DNA from: Glycine soja
Lineage: Eukaryota > Streptophyta > Magnoliopsida > Fabales > Fabaceae
Assembly (NCBI RefSeq): GCF_004193775.1
Contig: NC_041016.1
Coordinates: 41,560,022 to 41,624,021 of the forward strand
Direction: 5' to 3'
Length of the DNA: 64,000 nucleotides
In this document: positions 1 to 12,228 of the stretch, one piece after another
Numbering within the stretch: position 1 is the first letter of the stretch
How the letters are laid out: every line of letters begins with the position of its first letter
Notes under the pieces: model-generated
What the model was told of the DNA's origin: nothing
The model's input: only the letters and a program-made list of their open reading frames with translations
Database searches by the model: none
Made by a program: the position numbers and the translations under genes

Positions 1-86
1 TGTCTTGTGAGCATTCATTGAGGTACGTGGCTGCTTCAATTCTTTTCAGATTGTGAGCATCTTGGACTTTTGAAAACTCTTTTGAG

Positions 87-294
87 CAATGGTGGACCTA
101 CATTAGATTGAGGGTGTGCACTTGCACCCCTTCATTTTTTAAAATCCACCAATAAATTTTCTTTTAAATTAAAAATTGTAAATAAAATCTTAGATTTTTG
201 TATTTTATTCCATTTATATTTATATAGTTGAACCCACTCATTTTATTATTTTATAATTTGTCCCCACTAACTTAGGGTCTTGGTTCCGCCACTG
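87..294. mobile_element. hAT-like MITE, about 208 bp
   Basis: The right end (ttccgccactg) is the inverse of the left end (caatggtggacctac) with a few mismatches, matching the widespread plant terminus CAGTGGCGGA. The 8 bp on either side (cttttgag and tttctgag) agree at 6 of 8 positions, as expected for an old hAT target duplication. The interior is AT-rich with no coding potential. Family assignment rests on the terminus and the TSD length only. Confidence 0.6.
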
Positions 295-1599
295 TTTCTG
301 AGCATCCTCTTCATCACTTACTCGAAGATACATTCCGTTGAGGTACGTGGTTGGGAATGTTGTTCAGTTAGGTTTCTCTATGAGTAGTTTAGTCCACCTA
401 AATAGTCTTAGTGAATGATATAGAGACCTCTCTTAATTGCTTCCCCTATCACCTCCTTGCAACTGTTTGACATCATTATGCAACCTTTTTCTTGGCGACC
501 TTTTTCCTTCTATTAACTTCGGATGAATGTGACACATGGATGGCTTAATAGTGGATTTATATATGATTGTATAATTTTCTGTGTTTGGCATTCGAACAAG
601 CTGTAGCAAGAGGACTAAAAGATCCTTCTTTTCGTGTGATTCGAAACCACTTTACATTTTCAGGAAATCTAGGAGAGGCAGCAACAAAGGTATGGCGACT
701 TCGGAAACTTATTTTAGAGTAGGAATGTGTCATTTTCGGTCTGGTAAATAGTAATAATATTTTCTTGTCATTATATATTTATAAAGATTCGAGTTTTATG
801 AAAACTACATTGATATTAGTTATTTTGATGCTTTAAACCATTAGTTTTAATTTTTAACTCTCCTATCCATGAATGTGATGATATATTCAAACTCTGTATT
901 GATACTCACAATCCCTCTTCTATAACCAAATACCCTTTGTTGTTCACATTCATCAGAGTAGAAGAGAGCTTGTTTTCATCTTTCGTTACTAGTGTGTGTG
1001 TGTTGTGGAGATTGGAGACCTATAAAATGTGTTGGCACATATCATATGGCAGTAAAAACATGGAGAGAAATCAGACAATTAGTATTAACAAATCCCAATG
1101 CTAGAACTTTCCATTAATTAGGGAAAAAAAGAGCTTATTTATCAAGTTGAAATTGCATAAGAGCTTGTAGGAACTAGCTAGGAATAACCATAATAGACTA
1201 CAAATAGCTGATGGACACACATGCATGCACTATAAAGATGGAAAATTTTATTTGCTTGAATAAGTTGAGGATCATGGTGGTTCTTTCACAAGGTTAGATG
1301 GGAAATCCAACACCACAATCTTCTCAATAGCAGGTGAAAAATACTCTAGTAAACTCAAGGTGATTCGAGTGAGTCTGAAATGCATTGAACTCCTCCTTCC
1401 CATTGAATGCCATCAAGAAAACATGAGTCAAACCTTGTCTTAGCATATCATGACTTTCAATGTCCTTTCCCCTTCCATACAAATATATAGTTAAGTACAT
1501 GAGAATTGTGTGTACTAATTGCTAAAAAGCTAAATAAAATAACTAGAAATTCTATAGATACCCAAAATAGTCTAAAAGGTTAAAGATTATACAGCCTTT
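295..1599. other. Intergenic, possible exon remnant at 586-691
   Basis: No intact gene is visible. At 586-691 the plus strand reads as a stop-free, coding-like stretch beginning AFEQAVARGLKDPSF, and a possible GT donor follows it. I do not recognise the protein. The flanks of the MITE share the phrase ttgaggtacgtgg (near 18 and 338), which suggests an older local duplication. The rest is AT-rich and unassigned. Confidence 0.3.
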
Positions 1600-2335
1600 A
1601 GTTGGTTGTTCTAAATAGCAACTGCACTTTGGGAATCCTAGAAGAGCCACCAAACAAGGACAACATCATCTACACTACTTTTGTCCATCTTTGCATACAC
1701 TGTTCAAACTTTGCATGAGTGATTGAAGAGCAGAAGTCAATGCCCTTAAATAAAACATCCAACTCAATGTTGGTAATAACATCATAGGATAGTGTTATTT
1801 TTGCCCTCTCGCATGCAGTTCTCAACCTCCTTAGGGTTCTCACTAATGTCCACTTTGTTCTTCTTTTTAAATTCCTCTACAAAATAGGTCACCGTTCTGT
1901 TTTCAAAGTCCTCTCCACCTTAAGTGAGTGTTTCCAGAAGTAGCCTTATCTTGGAATACCTTATCCTTGATCGTGAGAAGTACCACCACCAAGTTCAAAG
2001 ATGAAAATGTTTTTCTCTCCAACGCAATTAGTCCTCTTGTCAAGGCCATATGCAATAGCAGTAATAGTAGCTTTTCGCTGAGAATCATTGAAATAAGCAG
2101 GCACTGTTACAACAACATTCTTTACAGGTGTTTCCAAACATGCTTATGCAATCTCCCGCATCTATGTGAAGACCATAGATGATACTTCCTCAGCACAAAG
2201 ATGCTTCTCCTGCCCTTTGTACTTGACAACAATCATTGGTTTGTCATTAATACCAGCAACAACTTTGAATGGCCACAACATTTTCTCTTTTTGAATAACA
2301 GGATCACTATATTTTCTACCAATTAACTCTTTTCA
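1600..2335 (-). pseudogene. HSP70 chaperone pseudogene fragment
   Basis: Read on the minus strand, the sequence carries the cytosolic HSP70 nucleotide-binding domain in order: LIGRKYSDP, LWPFKVVAGINDKPMIV, EEVSSMVF, the hallmark [26 protein letters not shown], a degraded [17 protein letters not shown] and finally [13 protein letters not shown]. The region between the NDSQRKAT motif and AIAYGL is missing (the segment with INEPTAAA). The N-terminal ATPase motif and the whole substrate-binding domain are absent. Several stops and frameshifts interrupt it, one at the VxGGS motif. It is a dead partial copy, about 245 codons of a roughly 650-residue family. It is probably a truncated gene copy. Introns are not evident. 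Confidence 0.85.
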
Positions 2336-4084
2336 TTTGCAAAAGTAATAAGAAGTCTCATTGTAAAATTCTATAGGGAAATATAAAGGAAAGTAGTAAT
2401 ATTTGTGAATACTTGAGAAAAGAAAATATACTAATACAAAAGTTATAAGAAGTCTCATTGTAAAAATCTATAGGGAAATGTAAAAGGTTAAACACAACTA
2501 ATCAAATTTTACACAGAAAAAGAGAGGAGCTCTACTCTATATGTTCCTTATCTTCAGCTAATACAATATTTTTATACTATGACTTGCATAAGCACATCCT
2601 ACATTTGAGTCACTAAACAGGAAAAATAAACCTTATGAAATTCATCAGTACATTGTAGTAGACTGTTTACTTTAGAAAATTGGGGTTGATACTAACATTT
2701 CATAGTCTTTAGTACTAAATCAAATAATTTAGAATTTATGGATTAATAGATTTAGTAAGATGCTATTACAATTTATTTAGTTTAACTTTAACACCTTGTG
2801 TTGTAACAGTATTTTAGTCATTCCTGCATTTCCTAGTCAAGGAATATGTTGTCTGGCTAGGTTGTCAAGGTTTCATTTGGTCTTGTCTTATCTTGATGCA
2901 TATATGCTACTCAATGATATAGTATTAGAATTTCGAAGTCCACATTCCTTTAGGATCTCATGCTGAAAACCTCATAGGACAAGTTGGCAAAGTATGCATA
3001 ATGAAAAGCTTCTTTAAAAAATAATGAACAAAGTTATAAATTCATTCAGCAGAATGCAATGTTCTTAATCCCATGGTAAAATCAAACACTAGCACACAAC
3101 TCCATCTTGAATCTGTTTGAATCTGAGTAGCTATACTAATAAGTAGTAACCTTTCACTTCTAGCTTATGTTCCTAATACCATTCTTCTCCCATGGCCTCC
3201 ACCAGGAACCATAGCTGCACTAGTTAATGGGTAACCAGTCATTTTATAGTTATGGTTCCAAGATAGTGACAGTGATCTAACTGGGAAACTTGTTAGCTAT
3301 CAAAAAATCAGTGACCTCAACCAAAGAAAGCAGCTTGCTCCATATAAGTTAAAGTTCCTACCAACAAGCTAAGTGAGACTGAGGTCAAATCTTCTAAGAA
3401 TTCATAAGAAGTCTTAGTTCAACCCCATAAAATTGGAGGCTACGTACATAATGAGAATAGTTGTGGTATCATGGTCTGTAACCAGCAGAGTTAATATATT
3501 TTCCTTCAATTGTTTATCTTCTTCTCCATCTTCTCTGCTATTTTTCATATCTAATTCTAAGGATTCTAAGAAATCTCGTTTAATGTCTTGGCAACTTTCC
3601 CTCTAAAATATTATAGAATCCAGCATCTAGTGCATAATATCCCGGAGCATGCACACATGCATAGCATTTGTATCCGAGGAAAGGAGAATTCAGTGATCCT
3701 CATAATTGAATTAGTGAACCTAGCCTGTTTAATGGTGTGTCATGTGTGGTTAGTTGTGTATTACTTTATTACCTTGATACTGCAATGAAAATTCTGTCTC
3801 TGAAAGTTTAAAAGGCAATGAAGCAAATATGGAACAAATAATCCTAAACTTTGACCAAACATTTCATGTTCCTCCCAAGAAGGCTCTAAACTCATGATCA
3901 AGTGTTCAATCACTTTTAGAGTAAACTATTATATTTAATATTTCAAATATTGATTTATTATCAAATAAGATGCATAACCAAATATGGAAATTTTTATTGT
4001 TTGAAAACTTATTGGAACTCCAATTAGAAGCCTCTTCAAGAACAAGGACTATCTCTTTTGTGTGCCTCCCAAGTGCCTTGCCAT
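2336..4084. other. Intergenic, no gene seen
   Basis: AT-rich sequence with only short ORFs. From about 4019 the plus strand is open in the frame that leads into the UGT fragment at 4085, but residues before GYLISPERK do not match the UGT family as I know it. A stretch at 4030-4080 resembles 7448-7490, both sharing tcttttgtg-gcctcccaagtgc. Confidence 0.4.
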
Positions 4085-4134
4085 TGTAGGGTATCTTATA
4101 AGCCCTGAAAGAAAACTTGAATTTGAGAAGAATT
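4085..4134 (+). pseudogene. UGT79-type glycosyltransferase, 5' fragment
   Basis: The plus strand encodes GYLISPERKLEFEKN, which matches the middle of the N-terminal lobe of UGT79-family glycosyltransferases, where SPER(K/R) precedes the (N)LTEADL segment. The reading frame continues on the far side of the solo LTR at 6793 (NSLT, stop, VDLINPPPSFPPSS), so this is the left half of a gene split by the insertion. The true N-terminus with the acceptor-binding His is not recognisable upstream. Confidence 0.65.
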
Positions 4135-6791
4135 TGTGACACCCTCTACCCCACACATATATGTACTAATAATAAAAGAAGTAATTAAAAGAAAAATTAA
4201 ACTTAATTCAAGTTTTTAAAACATATTTAAATACAAGCCTTTCAAGAGGGTAGCAGGCTCACATTCACCTTTCTAACATCATCATAAAACTTTTCTAAAT
4301 AAATAATAAATTCACTTCGGCTCAAACAAGGCCGTCTATAAAATCCTATACCCCAATGCCACATCCTATCAGAGCATTGTGTCCCGACGTCCTCCAGCAC
4401 ATGGTTCCTTAAAGCAATTCACCTAGTCATCTGCTCCCCCGAACACAAAGTTCAAGATCATCACAGGATCCAAATACAAACAACACACGGGGAGTGAGTT
4501 ATCACATTCCTAACTAATAGAGAAACAAGACAACTAGATATACATATCATATAAACCAAATAAAACTTAGTTACACGTAATTCACGTAATTCCACCACTT
4601 TGTCATTCAAAGTTCACTTTTCAATCATCAATCACATTACACAGGAATCACACACTCCGATCAAGACATAATAACACATCAATTTCAAAATAAACAATTA
4701 GCAAGCGTATTCAACAGTTATGCTAAGACTCAATCCTATATGCAATGTGGTACCATGTCAGTGAAAAACCTCGTCGGGCGCCTAGGAGTACATGACAAGA
4801 CAAACCACACAATAGTAAGTCAAGTCACTCTCACTAGGTAATATCATAGGGAGACCAGTCAGGGTCACAGTGTTTTGCGAGAATGCTCCAACCATATGGG
4901 ATCAACTTAGGCTTAAAGGAGCACTTAAACCGTGTGACCCCCAAGGCCTACACTCTGAAGAGTCCGTCAGGGTCTCTCCCTCCTGATTCAGGTCCAACCC
5001 AAAAAACATTTTAGCTCACAGACTCTATCTATGAACTGTACAAAACACACGACTCCTCAATTGTTCTCAAAATAATTTTAACTCGTCACCCTTTAAGGGT
5101 CTTATCATTAACTCGTCGCCCTTAAAGGGACTTAACATTAACTTGTTGCCCAAAAAGGGACTTAGCATCAACTCATCGCCCTAAAAGGGACTTAAAATCA
5201 ACTCGTCCTCCTAAAAGGGACTTAGCATTAACTCGTCGCCCTTGAAGGGACTTATGATCGTGTGATTGTACAATTCATAGTTCACAACTCAATGCACATA
5301 TATATCTCAATCATATACATACTCAATTTATCACATACACTTAATCCCAATCACAATGGTATAATCTCAATTTAACATGTTATCACACCTCATGAATCAT
5401 ATACACTTTACCTATGAACTATGCAATACACACATCTACTCAATTATTTTCAAAATCATTTTAACTCGTCGAGTTCCCACAGTGGATCCCATCACAATAC
5501 TCGTCGCCCTTAAAGGGTCTTACAATTGTGTGATTGCACAGTTCATAGTTCACAACTTAATACACACATCTCATCTCAATACACATGTATTTCATCATCC
5601 GTCACATGTTCAATTTATCACATACTCACAGTTTGAATCATCATTTCATAACCTCAACATAACAATTTATACAAAAGATTTTATCACAACATGAAATGTA
5701 AAACCTCTGAAATAGTTTCTCACAATTGTATCAAAATCAATTAATCAAAATCATGGGTTAACTCAAAGACAACAAGAGCACTCAAATTTATCAATCAATT
5801 CTCATCAAGACATCAATTGGTACATAGAACACAATAATATTGTATTTATAATCATAAAGGGAAAATTATAATTCAATAAACATCCCAACATAAACCTAAA
5901 TTTAGTTCTCTAAGGATCCTTACACATGTTCATTCTAACCCCCAATTGCGATAAACTCATCCCTTACCTCTGAGTGGACTCACGTGTCTTCAGCCAGCGA
6001 TAGTAACATCTCTAGAGGTTCCCTGAGATTCCTTCAGTTATTCCTCCGACTGCTCCGATAGAATTCCCAAACGTCAGAGAGACGGAGAAGAGATTGAAAC
6101 CTCCACTTGTACTGTCTTCATGCGATTCCTTTTTCTCCCTCCACGAAAATTATATAAAAAATCCCAACGGTGGATGTGTGTTCAATTTAATTTCTAACAA
6201 CATATCCAAATTTTACGAAAATCCAACGGTTAACGAAACCGGGATCGTAGTTTTACCGTGACAGTTTTGGGTTTCTGCGGAAAATTAAAATGCTACAATG
6301 CGAAGGGTTTTCCTCTAAGCTCAGATATGATTTTGAAATTCCCAACGGTGAGAATGTTCGAAATTGGGTTGCAAACATGGTACTCAAATTTCACGACGAT
6401 TCAACGGTGAACGAGTTCGAGATCGTCGTTTTTCTGAGACAGGTTTGGTGGGCTGCGGGAAAAAGAAAGGGTTTTGAGAGGAGAAGGGGAAAAACGAAAA
6501 TGAAGCCAAAAAGAGGCACCTGACTTAACATAACTATTTATACCTAGGGTACTCAGCCTATTATTTGCTCTATATTTATTTATTTATTTAGTTTATAAAA
6601 ACAAACTCTATTTTATTTTCTATCAAACAAATAAATGAAATACCCTTTTTATTTTCTCTCAAATCATTATTTTAATTAATAATTATATCTCCTTATTTAT
6701 TTATTTATAAAATCTCATGATTTTTCTAAAACTTTATTTATTTATAAATAACAATCCTTTTAATCTAGATTACAAAAATTGGGATGTTACA
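4135..6791 (-). mobile_element. Solo LTR, about 2.66 kb, inserted in a UGT pseudogene
   Basis: The segment starts tgtgacacc and ends gggatgttaca, so it has TG...CA ends and an imperfect terminal inverted repeat. It is flanked by gaatt and taatt, a 5-bp target duplication with one mismatch. Glycosyltransferase coding sequence is continuous across the ends. No pol coding sequence is present, so it is a solo LTR left by LTR-LTR recombination. Its length suggests a Ty3/gypsy family. A 30-bp tandem repeat lies at 5080-5259. Orientation (minus) is inferred from the tgtaacatccc end and is uncertain. Confidence 0.75.
5080..5259. repeat. 30-bp tandem repeat, six units, inside the solo LTR
   Basis: Six consecutive units of exactly 30 bp start at 5080, 5110, 5140, 5170, 5200 and 5230. 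The consensus is aactcgtcgcccttaaaggg followed by acttaacatt. A further degenerate copy lies near 5463-5525. Within each unit ccctt-aaaggg forms a short inverted repeat. Confidence 0.9.
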
Positions 6792-6792
6792 T

Positions 6793-7446
6793 AATTCATT
6801 AACATAAGTTGATCTCATAAACCCTCCACCAAGCTTTCCACCTTCATCAACCATAAGGCTACACCCTCACGAAGCAAGGGAGTTAGCCACTACTGCTGTA
6901 AAGAACTACGACAATGGGGGCATTTCATTTGGGGAGCACCAATTGATCTCTTTTGCCAGCTTCCACGTCGTGGTTTTCAAAACCTGGAAAGAAATGGAAA
7001 GGCCCTATTGTGATTATCTTGAAAGACAAATGAGAAAACAAGTGTGTTTGGCAAGACCGGTTTTGTCGGACACATCATTAAGGTCAAAGCTGGAAGAAAA
7101 ATAGGTGACTTGATTGGGAAGTTTCAAGTCCAAAATAGTGATTTTCTGTGCCTTTGGAAGTGAATGCTTTTTGAAGAGTGATCAATTTAAGGAAATTTTG
7201 TTGGGTTTTGAACTCACAAGAATTCCTTTCCTGGCTGCATTAAAACCCCCTATTGAAGCTGAAGCAATAGAATCAGCTTTACCTGAAGGGTTTAATGAGA
7301 GAATAAAGGGAAGAAGGGTGGTACATGGGGATTGGGTTCAGCAGCTATTGATCTTGAGTCACCCATCTGTTGGTTTCTTTGTGATTCATTGTGGGTCTGG
7401 GTCATTAACAGAGGCTAAGGTAAATGAGTGTCAATTGATAAAGGTT
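6793..7446 (+). pseudogene. UGT79-type glycosyltransferase, 3' fragment
   Basis: This is the continuation of the gene split by the solo LTR. In order it shows NPPPSFPPSS, HPHEARELATTAVKNYDNGG, a GEHQLISFASCHVVVFKTWK stretch, CDYLERQMRKQ, then a region open from 7114: [51 protein letters not shown]. The UDP-sugar-binding PSPG box begins at [14 protein letters not shown] and includes the HCGSGS motif. The match stops after VNECQL, before the family's conserved end of the PSPG box, and unrelated sequence follows. Stops and a frameshift before 7114, together with the missing C-terminus, make it a pseudogene. The family transfers sugars to flavonoid glycosides. The specific substrate cannot be inferred. 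Confidence 0.85.
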
Positions 7447-7529
7447 CAGAAAACAGTATTCTTATCCTTTTGTGCGCCTCCCAAGTGCTTTGCAGCAAGT
7501 TGTCGCGGCCTAGAAATTGCTGGCTAATG

Positions 7530-8610
7530 TAAAACAAATTCAAACTCAATCCCATCCTTGCTAGTATAAAAAAACACAACTCCAACACCTAGTAAGGCTT
7601 ATTCCATGTTTGCCGATATCATAAACAAGCACTATATCTACTGAAACTTGATTGATTCCATGGGTCTGGTAAGAAGATGCGTGTGACCATAAGCCAGACC
7701 CATCAAGGTAGCAGCATAATATGTATTAACAACTTCACTAGTACTCTGCTAATTTCTTCCATCTCCAAACTCAGTTAACCCTCCAACCTATGGGTGCAGT
7801 TTATAAAAGTCAAAACACCTTAGTCTTGTGTAATTTGAGGCTTATACTTCCAACCCCACACCGGATCAAGTATGGGTGACATGTAACCACTGCATAATAT
7901 CGTATAGGAAAATTAGAACAGTGCAATTTGCTTAATATCTTTATTCTATGGTTAATTGATTTAGATTCGAACTTTGTTGTTGTAATTTGATTTGTATGAT
8001 CTTGAATTGGAATTAATCCAATTCGATGAACTTCATCATTATCATCACTATCTCCCTTGTATCTCACTTCATGAATTAATCAACAAATTATGATAAAGGA
8101 AGTTAGCCATCATTAGACCTTTTATTTCTTTTGTGTTTACCATGTTGAGTTCATTGAATGTAAGATAATAGTTGGATACATGCAGTCACTAGAACTTGAC
8201 CAATTATTTTTTAACAGTAAGAAAAGTAACAGCAAAAGTATAAACGAATAAAGGAAAGTTTTTCACTTACCATTTGTGTTACATCTCACTTACCATTGAA
8301 ATATTTAATTTGTAGGCATTATTTGTCTAGTTGTTTGCATAGTGATTACGACATTCGTTACTGGACAGTATATTGATCATCATCATAGGTACGAAAGTTT
8401 TTCATAAACTTATGATGATTATTTTTGTTAGGAATGTTTTTTGTACATTGTTGTCTATCATGAATGTAATTTGCTTTATATTTTGTTCATCATGAGTGAA
8501 CCTTAGATTCCTGTTTGAGATAGAATACAATGATTCTTGTGGATAGTTTACATTAATCATTGTATTCAATCTTGAATTGTCAATTTGGACAGTTTGGGGA
8601 GACTGATATT
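7530..8610. other. Intergenic or CACTA 5' region, no gene seen
   Basis: No coding sequence is recognised. The 5' end of the CACTA element that follows must lie here or be lost. I searched for the expected terminus CACTACTAGAAAATAAGG and did not find it. Confidence 0.4.
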
Positions 8611-8831
8611 TTTATGGTAGATTCATGTGTTAACATTAACATTATTTTGTTTAATTTGATGAAATTTTGGTACAATGCATTTCTAGTTGTTCTTTGAGTG
8701 TATACTTGATTATCGAGGAATTAATGTCACCGATTTCATGTGGTGTACTTGGAGACCAATGCGAAATATTACCAAAATTTCATCAAATTTAACAAAATAG
8801 AATTAACCTTGACGTATAAAGCTACCATAAA
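8611..8831. repeat. Imperfect inverted repeat upstream of the CACTA transposase
   Basis: The arm 8611-8672 (starting tttatggtag and containing aatttgatgaaattttgg) is repeated in reverse complement at 8771-8831 (containing ccaaaatttcatcaaattt and ending ctaccataaa). The loop is about 98 bp. It lies about 100 bp before the transposase start codon. Confidence 0.75.
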
Positions 8832-8930
8832 AAATGTCTTCCTGAATGGGATATGGCCACACCTATAATAAAAAAAGTGAGATTTTCATGCATCGAATAA
8901 CTTTGTGAGTATCACAGAGTTATTATTTAC

Positions 8931-11900
8931 ATGGATCAAAGTTGGATGAATGAAATTCGCATGAGCCCTACATATGAGGAAGGCGTCGAAGAGTTCTTGC
9001 AATTTGCCTCCGAAAGAAGTCGACTGGATGAGGACGGAAAATATTTTTGCCCTTGTATAAATTGTTTGAATGGGAGACGAAAAATTTTGGACGACATACG
9101 GAAGCTTCTGTTGTGTGATGGTATTAAGAAGAATTATACAACGTGGATATGGCATGGTGAATTGACAGACATGTACACTAGGTCCTAATCTGAACCGTTT
9201 GATGTAGAAATGGGAGATTGCTTGGAGGATATGATTCGTGACCTTGGACAAGAGTCTTTTCATCAAGCACATGCCCCTATGTATGATACATTGCAAAGTG
9301 ATTCAAAGAAGCCTTTGTATCCGGGGTGCAAGAATTCCTTGACGTTGTTGTCGACAGTGTTAAGTCTGGTAAATGTCAAGGCCAGATATGGGTGGAGTGA
9401 CAAAAGCTTTAGTTCACTGCTTCAAGTAGTGCACGATATGCTTCTAGAGGAAAACACATTGCCTAAAAGTTACTATCAGGCCAAGAATATATTGTGTCTG
9501 ATGGGTATGGAGTATCAGAAGATTCATGCTTGCCCGAATGATTGCATACTATACAGACATGAATTTCAAGAAATTCCCAAGTTCCCTAGGTGTGGGGTAT
9601 CACAGTACAAATGGAAGGATGATGACGAGTGTAGTAGCAATGAAAACTCAAGGAAGGGCCCTCAATGAAGGTGTTGTGGTATCTTCCCATCATTCCAAGG
9701 TTTAAGCATTTCTTTGCTAATGGAGACGATGCAAAAGACCTTACATGGCATGCAAATGGGAGAAACTGCGATGGAATGCTCCGTCATCCAGTTGATTCCT
9801 CGTAGTGGAAGAAGATTGATCATTTGTATCCGGATTTCAGCAAAGAGGCAAGAAATCTTAGGCTTGGACTAGCTAGTGATGGAATGAATCCATATGGCAG
9901 TTTACGCACGCAACATAGTTCATGCCTAGTTTTGCTAGTAATTTACAATTTGCCTCCCCGGTTGTGCATGAAGTGAAAATACATGATGTTGCCTATGATG
10001 ATATCGGGCCCAAAACAGTCAAGAAATGACATTGATGTTTATCTAACTCCGTTGATTGAAGACTTGACAAAGTTTTGGGATGAGGGGGTTTTAGTGTTTG
10101 ATGGGTTTCAGAATGAGACTTTTCAAATGTGTGCAATGCTTTTTTGTACCTTTAATGACTTTCCAACATATGGGAATTTTAGCGGTTACAGTGTTAAGGG
10201 TCATCGTGCATGCCCCATCTGTGAAGAAGACACAAGCTACATGCAACTCAAACATGGTAGAAAAATAGTGTACACAAGGCATTGACGTTTTCTGAAACCT
10301 CATCACCCTTACAGGCAATTGAAAAAAGCATTTAATGGAAGTCAAGAGCATGAAACTGCGTCGATACCGTTAACTGGTGACCAGGTCTTCCAGCGGGTTC
10401 AACACCTGAATACTATATTTGGAAATACCCAAAAGAAGGAAAAAAAGTAAGACTTGCATATAGAAGAAGAGATTGATTTTGTTTTATCTTTTCTACTGGT
10501 CTGATCTATATGTTAGACATTGTATTGATGTTTTGCATGTGCAGAAAAATGTATAGTGTCATTGGGACGCTCTTTAACATTCAAGGCAAGACAAAAGATG
10601 GTTTGAATACTTGTCAAGATCTAGCTAAGATGGATATATGATCGCAGTTGCATCCAAGGTCTGTTGGTAAAAAATTTACTTGCCTCCAGCTTGTCATACT
10701 TTGTCCAGAAAGGAGAAGATAAGTTTTCGTCAGTGTCTGCGCCGGGTCAAAGTCCCACAAGGATACTCTTTAAATATTAAGAGCCTTGTCCAGTTGAAGG
10801 ATCATAAGTTGGTAGGGTTAAAGTCTTACGATTGTCACGTCTTGATGCAACAATTGTTAGTCGTGACCATATGAGACATTTTGCCTAACAAAGTCAGGTT
10901 AGCCATAACTCGGCTCTATTTTTTCTTCAATGTCATATGTAGCAAAGTCCTTGATTCTGTGAAGTTAGATGAGCTGGAAAACGAGGCTGCTATTAAATTG
11001 TGTCAGTTGGAGATGTATTTTCCTTCTGCTTTCTTTGACATCATGGTTCACTTAATTGTTCATCTGGTCAGAGAAATCAAATGTTGTGGTCTTGTTTATC
11101 TGCGATGGATGTATCCGATTGAGCGATACATGAAGATCTTAAAAGGGTATACTAGGAATCTACATTGTTCGGAAGCATCTATTGTTGAAAGGTACATTAC
11201 AGAAGAAGCCATTGAATTTTGTTCAAAGTACATTGAAAAGGATAAACCTGTTGGGCTTCCCCAGTCTCAGCATGACGAAAGAGTGGGCGGTAAGGGTTCA
11301 AGATGACTGCATGTTATCACTCAAATTGTATAAGATTTGCAACAAGCTCACTTGTATGTGTTGAATAACACTAACGAAGTTTTACCATACATACTTCATC
11401 ATGAAGGTTTAGTCACAGAAAGTAATCCAAAAATGTCGAAGAACTGGGTGTTGAAAAAGCATAACAAAACTTTCTTAGATTGGTTTAAAGATACAATCTT
11501 TGTTAATGATAATGCTTCTGAAACGTTAAGAAAACTAGCAGACGGGCCTAAAAGAAACGTTATTACTTGCCAAGGACATGATATAAACAAGTATTCCTTT
11601 TATACAAAAGCACAAGATGAGAAAAGTACAATGCAAAACAGTGGGGTCACCATAAGGGTTGAATCTCAACACTTTGCCAGGGTACATGATGACAATCCAT
11701 GTGTAGCTTCCATCCCATACTTTGGGTTCATTGAAGAAATTTGGGAGCTTAACTATGTAAAAAATTTACTGTCTATGTTTTCAAATGCAAATGGGTTGAC
11801 AGCATAACCGGTGTGCGGACCAATGATGTAGGATATTTACGTTGGTAGATCTAAAGAAACCCGCTTACTAGAATGATCCTTTCATCATGGCAGAACAAGC

Positions 11901-12127
11901 TAAACAAGTATTTTATGTTCAAGACCCTTGTGATGAAAGGTGGTCAGTGGTTCTACATGGGAAAAAAAATTGGTGTTAATGTTAAAGATGATGATTCATA
12001 CATTGATACTTATGTTAGTCCTTTGTCCACACAAATGTCGCCTAACATCGTCACAGAAGAAGAAGCTGACGACGTTCATGCTAATCATAATGATCATGAT
12101 GAAGGAGAATTAATTAACATCGTCTAA
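8931..12127 (+). pseudogene. CACTA TNP2-type transposase (TNPD), broken
   Basis: This gene would encode the TNP2 transposase that cuts and moves the element. Domains appear in order. The transposase-associated domain (8931-9185) starts MDQSWM and includes FCPCINCLNGRR. The TNP2 core (about 9290-10285) includes LYPGCKNSLTLLS, ARYGWSDKSF, ILCLMGMEYQKIHACPNDC and the ICEEDTS zinc-binding region. A DUF4218 region (about 10881-11300) includes LEMYFPSAFFDIMVHLIVHL and YPIERYMKILKGYTRN. A DUF4216 region (about 11700-12000) includes YFGFIEEIWEL. An intron is likely after 10447 (gtaag, with acceptor ttgcatgtgcag near 10544). Stops at 9186, about 9804, 9974 and 10283, with frameshifts at about 9665 and 11300, show that it is dead. 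The final stop is at 12125. Confidence 0.9.
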
Positions 12128-12228
12128 TGTAATTTTCTTATGTATTTCATTTCAATCCATTCGTTTACATAACTTATTCAGTTTTGAAATAATGTTAATT
12201 GACTAATTTTTTTTTTCTTTACAGGAAA

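Noticed and set aside
3906..4142. Minus-strand ORF of 78 codons
   Set aside because: Overlaps the UGT fragment and LTR edge; no recognised family.
5080..5259. Possible CRISPR-like array
   Set aside because: Units are contiguous 30-bp tandem repeats without spacers, in plant LTR DNA.
8161..8200. cactagaacttga as the CACTA left terminus
   Set aside because: It does not match the right terminus CACTACTAGAAAATAAGG beyond the first bases and has no subterminal repeats or act duplication next to it.
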